Below the pieces are notes generated by a model, which saw only the letters and a program-made list of their open reading frames with translations, had not been told where the DNA came from and ran no database searches. The translations under genes and the position numbers were made by a program. DNA of 64,000 nt from Sulfurimonas aquatica (GTDB lineage: Bacteria > Campylobacterota > Campylobacteria > Campylobacterales > Sulfurimonadaceae). Location: NCBI RefSeq assembly GCF_017357825.1, contig NZ_CP046072.1, positions 186,001-250,000 of the forward strand, given 5' to 3'. Shown here in pieces: positions 53,517 through 61,867 of the stretch. The stretch's first letter is position 1. Each line of letters begins with the position of its first letter.

Positions 53517-54719
53517 ATGAGTAGAAAAAAAGGGCAAACTTACACTGCCGAACAAAAAACTAAAATAGTCTTAGAAATGTTAAGAGAAGAGATGACAACA
53601 AGTCAGATAGCGACTAAGTATAAAATCACTTCTCAATCATTGGGAAAGTGGAAAACTCAATTTTTAGAAAATGCATCTTTAGCGTTTGATGTTAGTGGTG
53701 CTACTAAAGCTTACCGTGATGAGATAGAAGAGTTAAAAACTGAAAATGATGGACTTGCTAAAGCACTTGGTAAAGCAACTATTAAAGCGGAGTGGGCAGC
53801 GGGAAAGTTAAAGAGCTTGGACTTGATAAATAAAAAGTCTCTGATAGAGTCTAAGCATAATAAAATATCTGTGTCAGAGCAGTGTGAAGTGATAGGTATA
53901 AGTAGAAGTCATTACTATTACAGACCAGCACCAATGAGCCAAGATGATATAAAACTACTCCACAGAATAGATGAAGTAGCTACTGAAAATTCAGAGTATG
54001 GTTATAGATTTATCCATGAGCAATTAAAAGAGGATGGCTTCAGTATTGGAAAGCATCGAGTGCTGAAGTATATGGGAATACTTGGCATACAAGCTATCTA
54101 TCCAACTAAAAAGAAACTAACAAGCCTCAAGAATCAAGCACATCCAATTTATGAGTATCTACTCAAACAATATTGGACTAAGATTGGAAGAAAAAAGAGT
54201 GTTTATGTGCCAACTCCAAACGAAGTGTGGAGTGGAGATATTACTTACATCCGTATCAATGGTGGCTTTATGTATTTAGCAGCCGTTATAGACTGGCACA
54301 GCAAGGCTATTCTCTCATATAAAATATCAAACTCAATGGATGCAACACTAGCTACTGATGTTCTTGAAGATGCACTCAGTAAATATCCTAAGCCTAAAAT
54401 ATTCAATTCAGACCAGGGCAGCCAATATACAAGTCATGAACATACACGGTTACTTAAAAAACACGATATTCAAATATCAATGAATGGCAAAGGAAGAAGC
54501 ATAGATAATATTGTCATTGAGAGATTTTTCAGAACTCTCAAGCATGGAAATATTTATATAAATGATTATGAAACAATTAAAGATTTAAAAGAAGGAGTTA
54601 AAGCATATATTTACAAATACAATTTTAAGAGATTTCATTCAAGTTTAGATTATAGAAAACCCATGGTAGTGTTCAATAATCTGTGTCAGTATCGAGTAAT
54701 TCCTAAAATTGTATCATAA
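53517..54719 (+). pseudogene. IS3-family transposase, C-terminus replaced by nested IS
   Basis: Single frame combining the OrfA helix-turn-helix (MTTSQIATKYKITSQSLGKW) and OrfB DDE integrase core: Asp in WSGDITYI, Asp in NSDQGSQYTS, Glu in IERFFRTL. Most IS3 elements need a -1 frameshift to join these; here they are in one ORF. The last 17 residues come from the IS256 end. Joining 54664 to 55984 gives the native end YRKPMNVYLEYLKNVG and a stop at 56018-56020. The truncated product may or may not be active. Confidence 0.85.
54657..54664 (+). repeat. 8-bp target duplication, left (IS256)
   Basis: AAACCCAT, repeated at 55976-55983 on the other side of the IS256-family element. Confidence 0.85.
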
Positions 54720-55975
54720 ATTAAGAGCTTTATCTAATCTCCCCTCAAAGTGAATTGAGAGTTGAGAGATAGTTAAGCTCCAGTTTCTAACTGGCATAGT
54801 CCATTTTTTTGAGGCATTCTGGATGCCCATATAGAGTAATTTTAATAAGCTATTATCATTAGGGAAAGCACCTTTAGTCTTAGTCAGTGTTCTGAACTGT
54901 CGATGCACAGACTCAATGATATTGGTGGTATAGATTACTTTTCTAATATCAGCTGGATATTTAAAATATACAGACAGATTATCCCATTTATTTCTCCAAG
55001 AAGTAAAAACGATTGGATATTTTTTACCCCATTTTTCTTCAAGCTTATCGAGTTCAATTTCAGCTTCTTCTTTCGTAAAGGCTTGATAGACTTTCTTCAA
55101 CTCTTTTGCGAACTGCTTTTGATTAGCGGAACCTACATATTTAAGTGAATTTCGGATTTGATGAACAATACAGAGTTGTACTTCTGTGTCAGGATAGACT
55201 GAGTTTATGGCTTCAGGAAAGCCTTTTAAACCATCAACGGAAGCGATGAGTATATCTTTAACACCACGATGAGATAAATCAGTAAGTACCTGTAGCCAGA
55301 ACTTAGCACCTTCACTCTCATTGAGATAGAGACCAAGTATCTCTTTCTTCCCATCAATGCCGACACCGAGAACGGTATAAAATGCTTTTGAGATATATCT
55401 TCCATCCTCTTTTACTTTATAGTGAATCGCATCTAAAAATATAAAAGGATATACTTCTTCAAGAGGACGAACTTTCCACTCTTGAAGCATAGGTATTATT
55501 TTATCTGTTACTGTACTGATTGCACCCTTAGAAAAGCCTACACCGTAAATATCTTCGATAAGCTTTGCTATTTGAGAGTAGCTGTTACCATGAGAGTAAA
55601 GAGCAAGTATTTTATCTTCTATCTCACCTGACATAGTTCGTTGATTTTTCTTTACAATCTCAGGCTCAAAACTACCACTACGGTCTCTTGGAACATCAAG
55701 TTCAAATTCACCATGTTCACTTTTCATAGTTTTAGTGGCATAGCCATTTTTACGGTTCTTTGAGATATCTTGTGTTAAATGGGAATCTATTTCTGCGGAG
55801 AGAGCAGCTTCTGTAAGTTGCTTTATTAAAGAGCTTAATGCTCCATCTTTACCACTGATACTCTTACCAGCCTTTATATCACGAGCAAATTGCTCTGCAT
55901 CTATTTCTATCTTCATCTGTGTGTCCTTGAGTAATTGTTATTTTACCCGATTGACACAGATTTTTAAACGGTCCC
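54665..55975 (-). mobile_element. IS256-family insertion sequence nested in the IS3 element
   Basis: 1311 bp. Inverted ends read inward as GGTAGTGTTCAATAATCTG and GGGACCGTTTAAAAATCTG, both continuing TGTCA; 19 of the 24 terminal bases match. An 8-bp direct repeat AAACCCAT flanks it. Excision rejoins the IS3 transposase reading frame exactly. Confidence 0.9.
54714..55916 (-). CDS. IS256-family (mutator type) transposase
   Basis: 400 residues, full length. DDE residues are visible: Asp in FIFLDAIHYKV, Asp in ASVDGLKGFPEAI, and Glu in TTNIIESVHRQFRTLTK. CIVHQIRNSLKYV is the conserved family block. The stop codon lies 49 bases from the left end of the element. The gene is intact, so this insertion may be recent and active. 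Confidence 0.93.
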   Translation of the reverse strand: MKIEIDAEQFARDIKAGKSISGKDGALSSLIKQLTEAALSAEIDSHLTQDISKNRKNGYATKTMKSEHGEFELDVPRDRSGSFEPEIVKKNQRTMSGEIEDKILALYSHGNSYSQIAKLIEDIYGVGFSKGAISTVTDKIIPMLQEWKVRPLEEVYPFIFLDAIHYKVKEDGRYISKAFYTVLGVGIDGKKEILGLYLNESEGAKFWLQVLTDLSHRGVKDILIASVDGLKGFPEAINSVYPDTEVQLCIVHQIRNSLKYVGSANQKQFAKELKKVYQAFTKEEAEIELDKLEEKWGKKYPIVFTSWRNKWDNLSVYFKYPADIRKVIYTTNIIESVHRQFRTLTKTKGAFPNDNSLLKLLYMGIQNASKKWTMPVRNWSLTISQLSIHFEGRLDKALNL

Positions 55976-55983
55976 AAACCCAT
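55976..55983 (+). repeat. 8-bp target duplication, right (IS256)
   Basis: AAACCCAT, identical to 54657-54664. Confidence 0.85.
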
Positions 55984-56083
55984 GAATGTCTATCTTGAAT
56001 ATCTGAAAAATGTAGGGTAAGGTAACAAGTACTTATGAAATTAAATCTTTAGAATAGTTGTCTTGATTTTTAGGGGCATTATA

Positions 56084-56797
56084 TACCATCAACTGTCGGT
56101 TGTGCTGTACAGTTTGTTCCTTGTCCAATATGTCAGAGTTTTGGATTTAGGTCGGTATGAGAAGGTGATCAGAGCATAGTATCATCTACAGCGCCCATCT
56201 ATGTCTAAGTACTTCTTAAACATATTTATCTGCATGTAGTCGATTCCTCTTTTAGTTTCCCTGTGAGAACCAGCCGCAGCTGTATCAATTTCTACTTTTT
56301 TTTCAATACTTGAGTACTATTTTGCTTACCTTAACTATGATAGCTTGCAAACAGAGTATCTACTTCACCAGACGCTTGATAATACGCCTTTCAATTTTTT
56401 TAACAATGAAATGTGCTTGAGTGAGGAACAGGTACCAGGTGCCCCAGTTGAATTACTCAACGGAAAGCCAAAGAAAGCTTCCTTCACTTTGGGAGTGAAA
56501 AACACTTGGTACCCCGTTGAATAATTTGAACGGGATAATAATATTAGAATTGCGGGGAAAAGACCATAAAGGAAATGGCAGTGTTTTCAATATGTTTTTG
56601 GTTTCAAAAGTTTGCATAACTATTCATACAATTTCATTTCATTGAAATGTATAAGAAATATGCTGAATATAAAAAATTAGTATAAAAGAATTATGTTTAG
56701 TAAAGATTAAGGGTTGTAGTAAAAAAGTAGTAAAAAACTGTTTTTGAAGTTTTCTTAAAGTGAGAGTAAAATCTCTTGAAGTCCCGTATTTAAGGGA
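56084..56797. other. Gene-free stretch with decayed coding traces and hairpins
   Basis: Holds the short remnant of the surface-protein gene (to 56130). On the minus strand around 56200-56310, an open run (VEIDTAAAGSHRETKRG and following) looks like a fragment of an unidentified gene. From 56431 to 56534 come three small hairpins framed by GGTACC (GTTGA-5-TCAAC, TTCACT-5-AGTGAA, CCCGTT-10-AACGGG), resembling a REP-type cluster. GTAGTAAAAA occurs twice at 56715-56736 near the att repeat. No intact gene is present. Confidence 0.55.
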
Positions 56798-56882
56798 TGG
56801 TGCGGATGAGAGGACTTGAACCTCCACGCCTTGCGGCACCAGATCCTAAGTCTGGCGTGTATACCAATTTCACCACATCCGC
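56798..56882 (-). tRNA. tRNA-Leu (anticodon UAG)
   Basis: 85 bases including encoded CCA. Acceptor GCGGATG pairs with CATCCGC; anticodon stem-loop CCAGA-CTTAGGA-TCTGG; class II variable arm (TGCCGCAAGGCGT). Its 3' 56 bases are duplicated at 47208, so it is the insertion target of the adjacent element, whose integration regenerated an intact 3' end. Confidence 0.95.
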
Positions 56883-56938
56883 ATGTGATTATTAATAAGA
56901 GTAGAATTATAGTTAAACTTTCTTTACGTAAGTTTAAA

Positions 56939-57015
<77 letters not shown>

Positions 57016-57028
57016 ATATTTCTAAAGG

Positions 57029-57105
57029 TGGTACGCCCGATAGGATTCGAACCTATAACCCTCGGAGCCGAAATCCGAAACTCTATCCAGTTGAGCCACG
57101 AACGC
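57029..57105 (-). tRNA. tRNA-Arg (anticodon UCG)
   Basis: 77 bases with encoded CCA. Acceptor GCGTTCG / CGGGCGT; anticodon stem-loop TCGGA-TTTCGGC-TCCGA. Confidence 0.92.
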
Positions 57106-57154
57106 TACTACTTTATTAGTTGTTATTGTTTTTAAGTTTTATATTTTATTTCAT

Positions 57155-57231
57155 GGGGTGGGATACGGGATTCGAACCCGCGACCCCCGGCACCACAAAC
57201 CAGTGCTCTAACCAACTGAGCTAATCCCACC
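57155..57231 (-). tRNA. tRNA-His (anticodon GUG)
   Basis: Encoded CCA, discriminator C and the extra 5' G (G-1) pairing with it, diagnostic of tRNA-His. Anticodon loop TTGTGGT. Confidence 0.92.
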
Positions 57232-57271
57232 ATGTTGATACTCAAATATAAATCTTATTAATTTTTAAAAG

Positions 57272-57349
57272 TGGTCGGGGTGAAAGGACTCGAACCTTCG
57301 GCCCCCTGGTCCCAAACCAGGTACTCTAACCATACTGAGCTACACCCCG
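57272..57349 (-). tRNA. tRNA-Pro (anticodon UGG)
   Basis: 78 bases with encoded CCA. Acceptor CGGGGTG / CACCCCG; anticodon stem-loop CCTGG-TTTGGGA-CCAGG. It is the first gene of the five-tRNA minus-strand cluster. Confidence 0.94.
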
Positions 57350-57491
57350 ACCTACACAAAAACCAGAGACAAGTTCTGACTAATGAGGCGGAATTATAGT
57401 TAATTACTCTGAAAATGTCAATAGTATTTAGAAGATTCTTTTATATCTTCTACTTTTTAAGTATAATAAGCCCAATAAAAGGGATATATAG

Positions 57492-58829
57492 ATGAAAATA
57501 GCTAGATTTAGTAGGATTGGATTTATACTTGCGGCGGCCGGAAGTGCTGTAGGTCTTGGTAATATTTGGAAGTTTCCATACATTGCGGGAGAATATGGGG
57601 GTGGTGCATTTGTTTTAGTCTATCTCTTAACAGTATTACTTATAGGCTTTTCTATTATGATTGCTGAGATGCTTATAGGATACTTGGGTCGAAAAGATAC
57701 GGTGACGTCTTTTGAAAAACTTGCACCAAAGAATAAAAAGCTATGGAAGCTTGGTGGTTTTCAAGGCTTAGCTGGCCTTTTTATTATGATTTTCTACTCA
57801 GTTGTAATAGGTTGGATATTTAACTACATCGTAACATCATTAATAGCCCTTCCTACTACAGTGAAAGAAGCAGAATCTACATTTAATGCTATGCTTCATA
57901 GTGATTTTACTACACAGATGCTCTATCATACATTAGCGTTTATATGTATTACGTATGTACTAAACAGAGGTATTAAAGGTGGTATTGAAAAGATGAACAT
58001 GATTTTGATGCCATCTTTAATGATAATACTGGCAGGAATGTTTGCATATGCTACTACCCTTGGTGCCTTTACACAAGCTGTTTCATTTATGTTTTCACCC
58101 GATTGGGCTAAGATAGATTCCGATGCTTTTGTGACGGCAGTTGGACATGCATTTTTTACTCTCAGTCTTGGTATGGGTTCGATTATGACATACTCTGCTT
58201 CGCTTGAAAAAGATTCTAACATTGTTAAAAACGCTTTTTGGGTGGTTTTTTTAGATACTACGATTGCAATAGTGGCGGGACTAATGCTTTTTACATTTTT
58301 ATATGAGTATGGCTCAGCCCCAGCAAAAGGGCCAGGTTTAGTATTTATCTCTCTTCCTGCAGTTTTTTATGAGATGGGCATACTAGGCAATGTCTTTGCA
58401 GTTCTCTTTTTTGTAGCTCTAGCGTTTGCTGGTCTTACGTCATCTGTTTCCTTGGTTGAGCCAATGGTACAGTACTTCATAGATAGGTTTAGTTGGAGTA
58501 GACTCAAATCATCTATTTCTATGGGACTTTTCTTCTGGCTTTTTGGAATTATTGCAATTCTCTCAAACATTGATGGCTTTAAAGAGTCTCTAACCTGGGG
58601 AGGAAAGAACTTCTTTGACTGGGTTGATTATGTGACTGCAGCTATTATGCTGCCTCTAGGTGGTCTTATTATGGCGGTATTTGTTGGTTTTATCATTCCC
58701 AAATCACAGGTTGAGTCTGTAATGAAGCCGCATCTTGGATGGGCTTTTGAGATTTGGTTATTTTCTCTGCGTTATATAACGCCAGTGGCTATGTTTGTCG
58801 TTATGTTGTCTCTCATAGGAGTCATATAA
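57492..58829 (+). CDS. Neurotransmitter:sodium symporter (NSS/SNF) family transporter
   Basis: 445-residue inner-membrane protein with about eleven transmembrane segments. The N-terminal AAAGSAVGLGNIWKFPYIAGEYGGGAF region carries the family signature (GSAVGLGNIWKFP). TLSLGMGSIMTYSASL is in the sodium/substrate site region. Bacterial members import amino acids with Na+; 445 residues is usual for them. Substrate unknown. The next small gene starts at the base after its stop. Confidence 0.92.
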   Translation: MKIARFSRIGFILAAAGSAVGLGNIWKFPYIAGEYGGGAFVLVYLLTVLLIGFSIMIAEMLIGYLGRKDTVTSFEKLAPKNKKLWKLGGFQGLAGLFIMIFYSVVIGWIFNYIVTSLIALPTTVKEAESTFNAMLHSDFTTQMLYHTLAFICITYVLNRGIKGGIEKMNMILMPSLMIILAGMFAYATTLGAFTQAVSFMFSPDWAKIDSDAFVTAVGHAFFTLSLGMGSIMTYSASLEKDSNIVKNAFWVVFLDTTIAIVAGLMLFTFLYEYGSAPAKGPGLVFISLPAVFYEMGILGNVFAVLFFVALAFAGLTSSVSLVEPMVQYFIDRFSWSRLKSSISMGLFFWLFGIIAILSNIDGFKESLTWGGKNFFDWVDYVTAAIMLPLGGLIMAVFVGFIIPKSQVESVMKPHLGWAFEIWLFSLRYITPVAMFVVMLSLIGVI

Positions 58830-59105
58830 ATGAGTAAGGCTTCAGACGCATGTAAAAAGATTTTACTAGAAGAGAGCGTCGATAGCTTATCTTCTATAGA
58901 TTATGAGATAAATGGAGAGGTTCACTCTTTGACATTTGAGTATATTATAGATACATATATGAAAGCATCAGATGAGTCGCAACTTGTATTTCTTGCAGCT
59001 TTACAAAAGGCTGTAAAAGCAAAAGATATGGGTATAGATAAGTTTTTTGAAGGGATGGGCCAACTTTTATTGATGACCCATCTATCAGATAAGATAGAAG
59101 TCTAG
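58830..59105 (+). CDS. Small hypothetical protein coupled to the NSS transporter
   Basis: 91 acidic, helical residues; no family recognised. ATG directly follows the transporter stop, so translation is probably coupled. It contains EGMGQLLLMTHLSDKIE at the end and has no transmembrane segment. It may be a partner of the transporter, but only the position suggests that. Confidence 0.65.
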   Translation: MSKASDACKKILLEESVDSLSSIDYEINGEVHSLTFEYIIDTYMKASDESQLVFLAALQKAVKAKDMGIDKFFEGMGQLLLMTHLSDKIEV

Positions 59106-59130
59106 TCTCTAGTGATAGGAGGGGGTTGAA

Positions 59131-59457
59131 TTGAAAAGAGAGATATACTTGAAAAATCTTAAAGATTTAGAGACTTTTTTCAATTACTACTGTGAAAATG
59201 AGCACTCAAAGTCTCATAAGAATATCATAAATGTTAATGATGATGCAGAGCTTCATTTATGCTTAGAGTGTGCAGAACTATTTGAATATGCTCATGATAG
59301 ATTAGGTCATTGCAAGCTAGATCCAAAGCCAAAATGTAGAACATGCGAAGATAAGTGTTATGATAAACAAGAGTGGAAAAAAATGGCTAAACTGATGAAG
59401 TACTCGGGGATTAGGTTAGGGCTTATAAAGTTAAAGAATAAACTACTCTTTAAGTAG
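59131..59457 (+). CDS. Nitrous oxide-stimulated promoter family protein (Cys-rich)
   Basis: 108 residues from TTG 59131, which has a very strong AGGAGG eight bases upstream. Family features: LCLECAELFEYAHDRLGHC, then KCRTCEDKCY (Cys cluster likely to bind metal), and MKYSGIRL near the end. The family name comes from a Pseudomonas denitrification gene context; its biochemical role is undefined. It ends 15 bases before the convergent thiG. Confidence 0.78.
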   Translation: MKREIYLKNLKDLETFFNYYCENEHSKSHKNIINVNDDAELHLCLECAELFEYAHDRLGHCKLDPKPKCRTCEDKCYDKQEWKKMAKLMKYSGIRLGLIKLKNKLLFK

Positions 59458-59472
59458 CTTATTCTTTAGGTA

Positions 59473-60252
59473 TTAAAACTGAATCATTCCATTTACTGGT
59501 GAAGATGCAGTTGCATATGGTTTTTTAGGGATTCTACCCGCTAGGTAACTCATACGACCAGATATTACAGCATGCTTCATCGCTTCTGCCATCATCATAG
59601 GGTTTTGCGCTTGAGCTATAGCCGTGTTAGTTAAAACACCATCAGCACCTAACTCCATAGCATATGCCGCATCACTCGCACAACCAATTCCAGCGTCAAC
59701 TATGATAGGAAGATTTACAGCTTCACGAACAAAAACAATGTTGTATGGGTTTTGAATACCAAGACCAGAGCCAATAGGTGCCGCTAGAGGCATAATAGCA
59801 TGTGCTCCAGCGTCTTCAAGACGTTTTGCCATGATTGGATCATCTGAAGTGTAAGCCATGATCGTAAAGCCCTCTTTTGAGAGTACTTCACAAGCTTTGA
59901 TAGTCTCTAGAACATCGGGGTAAAGAGTCTTAGTCGTATCACCGATAACTTCTAGTTTTATTAAATCAATTCCAGTAGCTTCTCGCGTTAGACGAAATGT
60001 TGTTATAGCTTCTTCTGCTGTTACACATCCAGCTGAATTTGGAAGAAACTTTACATTAGTTCCTGCAAAAGTATCACGAAGGTTTTCTTTGTCTGGATCA
60101 GTAATATTTAAACGACGTACAGCAACAGTGATAAGTTCACTACCAGATACTAAAGTAGCTGCTTTTGTAGTTTCAAAAGAGTCATACTTTCCACTTCCAA
60201 CGATTAAACGCGAGCCTAGTTCATATTTTCCAATTTTTAGTGTATTATCCAT
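59473..60252 (-). CDS. thiG: Thiazole synthase ThiG
   Basis: 259 residues, full length. ThiG forms the thiazole phosphate moiety of thiamine from deoxyxylulose phosphate, dehydroglycine and ThiS thiocarboxylate. The TIM-barrel motifs are clear: RLIVGSGKY, the Schiff-base Lys in [22 protein letters not shown] and [19 protein letters not shown]. No thiS, thiH or thiF is adjacent, so the gene stands alone here. Its 5' leader holds a long inverted repeat. Confidence 0.94.
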   Translation of the reverse strand: MDNTLKIGKYELGSRLIVGSGKYDSFETTKAATLVSGSELITVAVRRLNITDPDKENLRDTFAGTNVKFLPNSAGCVTAEEAITTFRLTREATGIDLIKLEVIGDTTKTLYPDVLETIKACEVLSKEGFTIMAYTSDDPIMAKRLEDAGAHAIMPLAAPIGSGLGIQNPYNIVFVREAVNLPIIVDAGIGCASDAAYAMELGADGVLTNTAIAQAQNPMMMAEAMKHAVISGRMSYLAGRIPKKPYATASSPVNGMIQF

Positions 60253-60280
60253 AATTTATCATTCCTATGTAGTAGTAAGT

Positions 60281-60350
60281 CTTGGAAAAACTAGAAACAG
60301 AGGCTCAGACCGCAGGGAGGATTTGTCCTCTTTTTCTAGTTTTATCCAAG
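60281..60350. promoter_or_regulatory. Long inverted repeat in the thiG leader
   Basis: Arms of 23-24 bases (60281-60303 and 60327-60350), differing at only two places, enclose a 23-base loop. On the plus strand the right half includes GAGGA-TTTG-TCCTC-TTTTT, which looks like a terminator. It is not a TPP riboswitch: the conserved CUGAGA and the second half of that aptamer are missing. It may be an attenuator, an unknown RNA element or a small mobile repeat. Confidence 0.55.
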
Positions 60351-60439
60351 AGTGTTAATTTTATTGTTTTGGTTTATAACATAAGCTTTCTTAGAACTTA
60401 CCTCAAATTAATCTTTATGCTCTATTTTTTAAGTTGAGA

Positions 60440-61837
60440 CTATAGCTCTTGTATATATCTACAGTAAGTTTCACCACTTTTTTTACACTTATACATGGCG
60501 TTATCAGCCTTAAGAAGTAAAATATCTCCATCATCCCCATCATCTGGATAAAGGCTAATCCCAACTGAAGCTTTCATCTTTAACGAGTGCTCGCCAAAAC
60601 GGAACTCCTCTTTTAAAGATTCAGTAATTTTATTTAGAATAGTTTCTATTTGATCAAAGCCTTTCATATTTGATAGGATTGCAACAAACTCATCACCACC
60701 CAATCTTGCACAAGTGTCTGATGCTCTTAGAGCTTTAGAGACCCTCTTGCTAAATTCTATCAGGTAGGCATCTCCAAGTTGATGGCCATAAGTATCGTTT
60801 ATCACTTTAAATTTATCTAAGTCAAAAAACAGAAGTGCAAATGTTTTCTCTAATCTTTGCGATTTTTTTATTTCACTCTCAAGTCTATCTAAAAACAGAG
60901 TCCTGTTTGGAAGATTTGTTAAGGAGTCATGAAGTGCTTTATGCTGTATATCTTTGTGCTTTTTATATAAAGTTGTAATATCACCAATAATAACTCCAAA
61001 GCCATCATGAACATGAATAAGTTTTATCTCATAATGATTAAGTGAATCTCCAAGTGAGTCAACAAAAATTATCTCATCTATTTTATTGGCTTTAAGGTCT
61101 GGAGACTTTAGTTGTAGTAGTGCTACATTCTTTTGACTAATGTAGTTTAGAAAATTAGTACTCTGTTTTTGGTAGTTTTTCCAAGGTTTATTACTCTCTT
61201 CTATATGAAATTCATAACTTAACTCAAGAACAATCTCGTTTAACTTCTCTAAAGTTTTAAAGAGTTTCTCTTTTGTATCTATCGCAAGTAGATTTTCACT
61301 CATTAGCTCTTTAGTATGAAGACAAATTTTAGATATTTCATCATCATAACTACTCAGTTGAGAACAAATCTCTTTATTGATAGTTGCATGTGTAAAGTAC
61401 TCATTTAAAAAATTCTCTATAAGTGTTAGTCTGGTGAGTGCCTTAGTTAAAATAGAGCGAAACAAAAAGTCTATGATTAAGAATATAATGACAAATGATA
61501 TAAGTGGTCGTATGAGAAACATATAGTAGTTAGATACTTGAGTGTAGTATAACTTATACTGTTTTTGATGAATAGTGGGGTAAATAACAATATCTTTTAG
61601 TTGTATAGAAGAGCTTAGAATATCGAGTTTGGTAACAAATGGAACTCTCTCCATCCCTTTATAGATATCTTCAGGAGTATAACTGTTGTTTTTTTCTAAC
61701 TCAATTCTATAATTTTTCAACCTCTCTTCAGTGAGTATAATATAAGTTATAGTTGCCATACTAAAGATCGCAACAAATATAACAAGATAGATAGAAAAGA
61801 GTCTTTTTTTCATCTCTTTTTTATATGAGTTTTGCAT
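60440..61837 (-). CDS. Membrane-bound diguanylate cyclase
   Basis: 465 residues. Transmembrane segments at about 12-33 and 103-127 flank a short periplasmic loop. A helical linker leads to a GGDEF domain (about 295-460) with ARLGGDEFVAIL and the RASD inhibitory site five residues earlier, so it should make c-di-GMP under product inhibition. The gap to thiG is 187 bases, so the genes are probably separate units. Confidence 0.88.
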   Translation of the reverse strand: MQNSYKKEMKKRLFSIYLVIFVAIFSMATITYIILTEERLKNYRIELEKNNSYTPEDIYKGMERVPFVTKLDILSSSIQLKDIVIYPTIHQKQYKLYYTQVSNYYMFLIRPLISFVIIFLIIDFLFRSILTKALTRLTLIENFLNEYFTHATINKEICSQLSSYDDEISKICLHTKELMSENLLAIDTKEKLFKTLEKLNEIVLELSYEFHIEESNKPWKNYQKQSTNFLNYISQKNVALLQLKSPDLKANKIDEIIFVDSLGDSLNHYEIKLIHVHDGFGVIIGDITTLYKKHKDIQHKALHDSLTNLPNRTLFLDRLESEIKKSQRLEKTFALLFFDLDKFKVINDTYGHQLGDAYLIEFSKRVSKALRASDTCARLGGDEFVAILSNMKGFDQIETILNKITESLKEEFRFGEHSLKMKASVGISLYPDDGDDGDILLLKADNAMYKCKKSGETYCRYIQEL

Positions 61838-61867
61838 TTCAATAGCCTTTAGTAATATGAAAAAACA

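Larger units (their letters stand above)
53435..56079 (+). mobile_element. IS3-family insertion sequence, interrupted
   Basis: Imperfect terminal inverted repeats start ATGCCCCTAAAA at both ends (53435-53463 and 56050-56079). TATA is present on both sides (53431-53434 and 56080-56083) as a likely target duplication. Without the nested IS256 copy and its duplicated 8 bases it is 1326 bp, normal for the family. Removing it restores the frame of the surface protein (GIVQGATLNLNG). Confidence 0.85.
47208..56853. mobile_element. Integrative element inserted in tRNA-Leu(UAG)
   Basis: About 9.6 kb between two 56-bp direct repeats, of which one is part of the intact tRNA-Leu gene. It contains a tyrosine integrase, a HipA-like protein, a lipoprotein, a broken repeat-rich surface protein and two nested insertion sequences. 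No replication, conjugation or phage structural genes are seen, so it may be a small genomic island or a decayed element. Paired GTAGTAAAAA motifs near both ends (47392 and 56715) could be integrase arm sites. Confidence 0.85.

Noticed and set aside
60281-60350. TPP riboswitch of thiG
   Set aside because: Conserved aptamer segments (CUGAGA and the GCGNAGGGA half) are missing on both strands.
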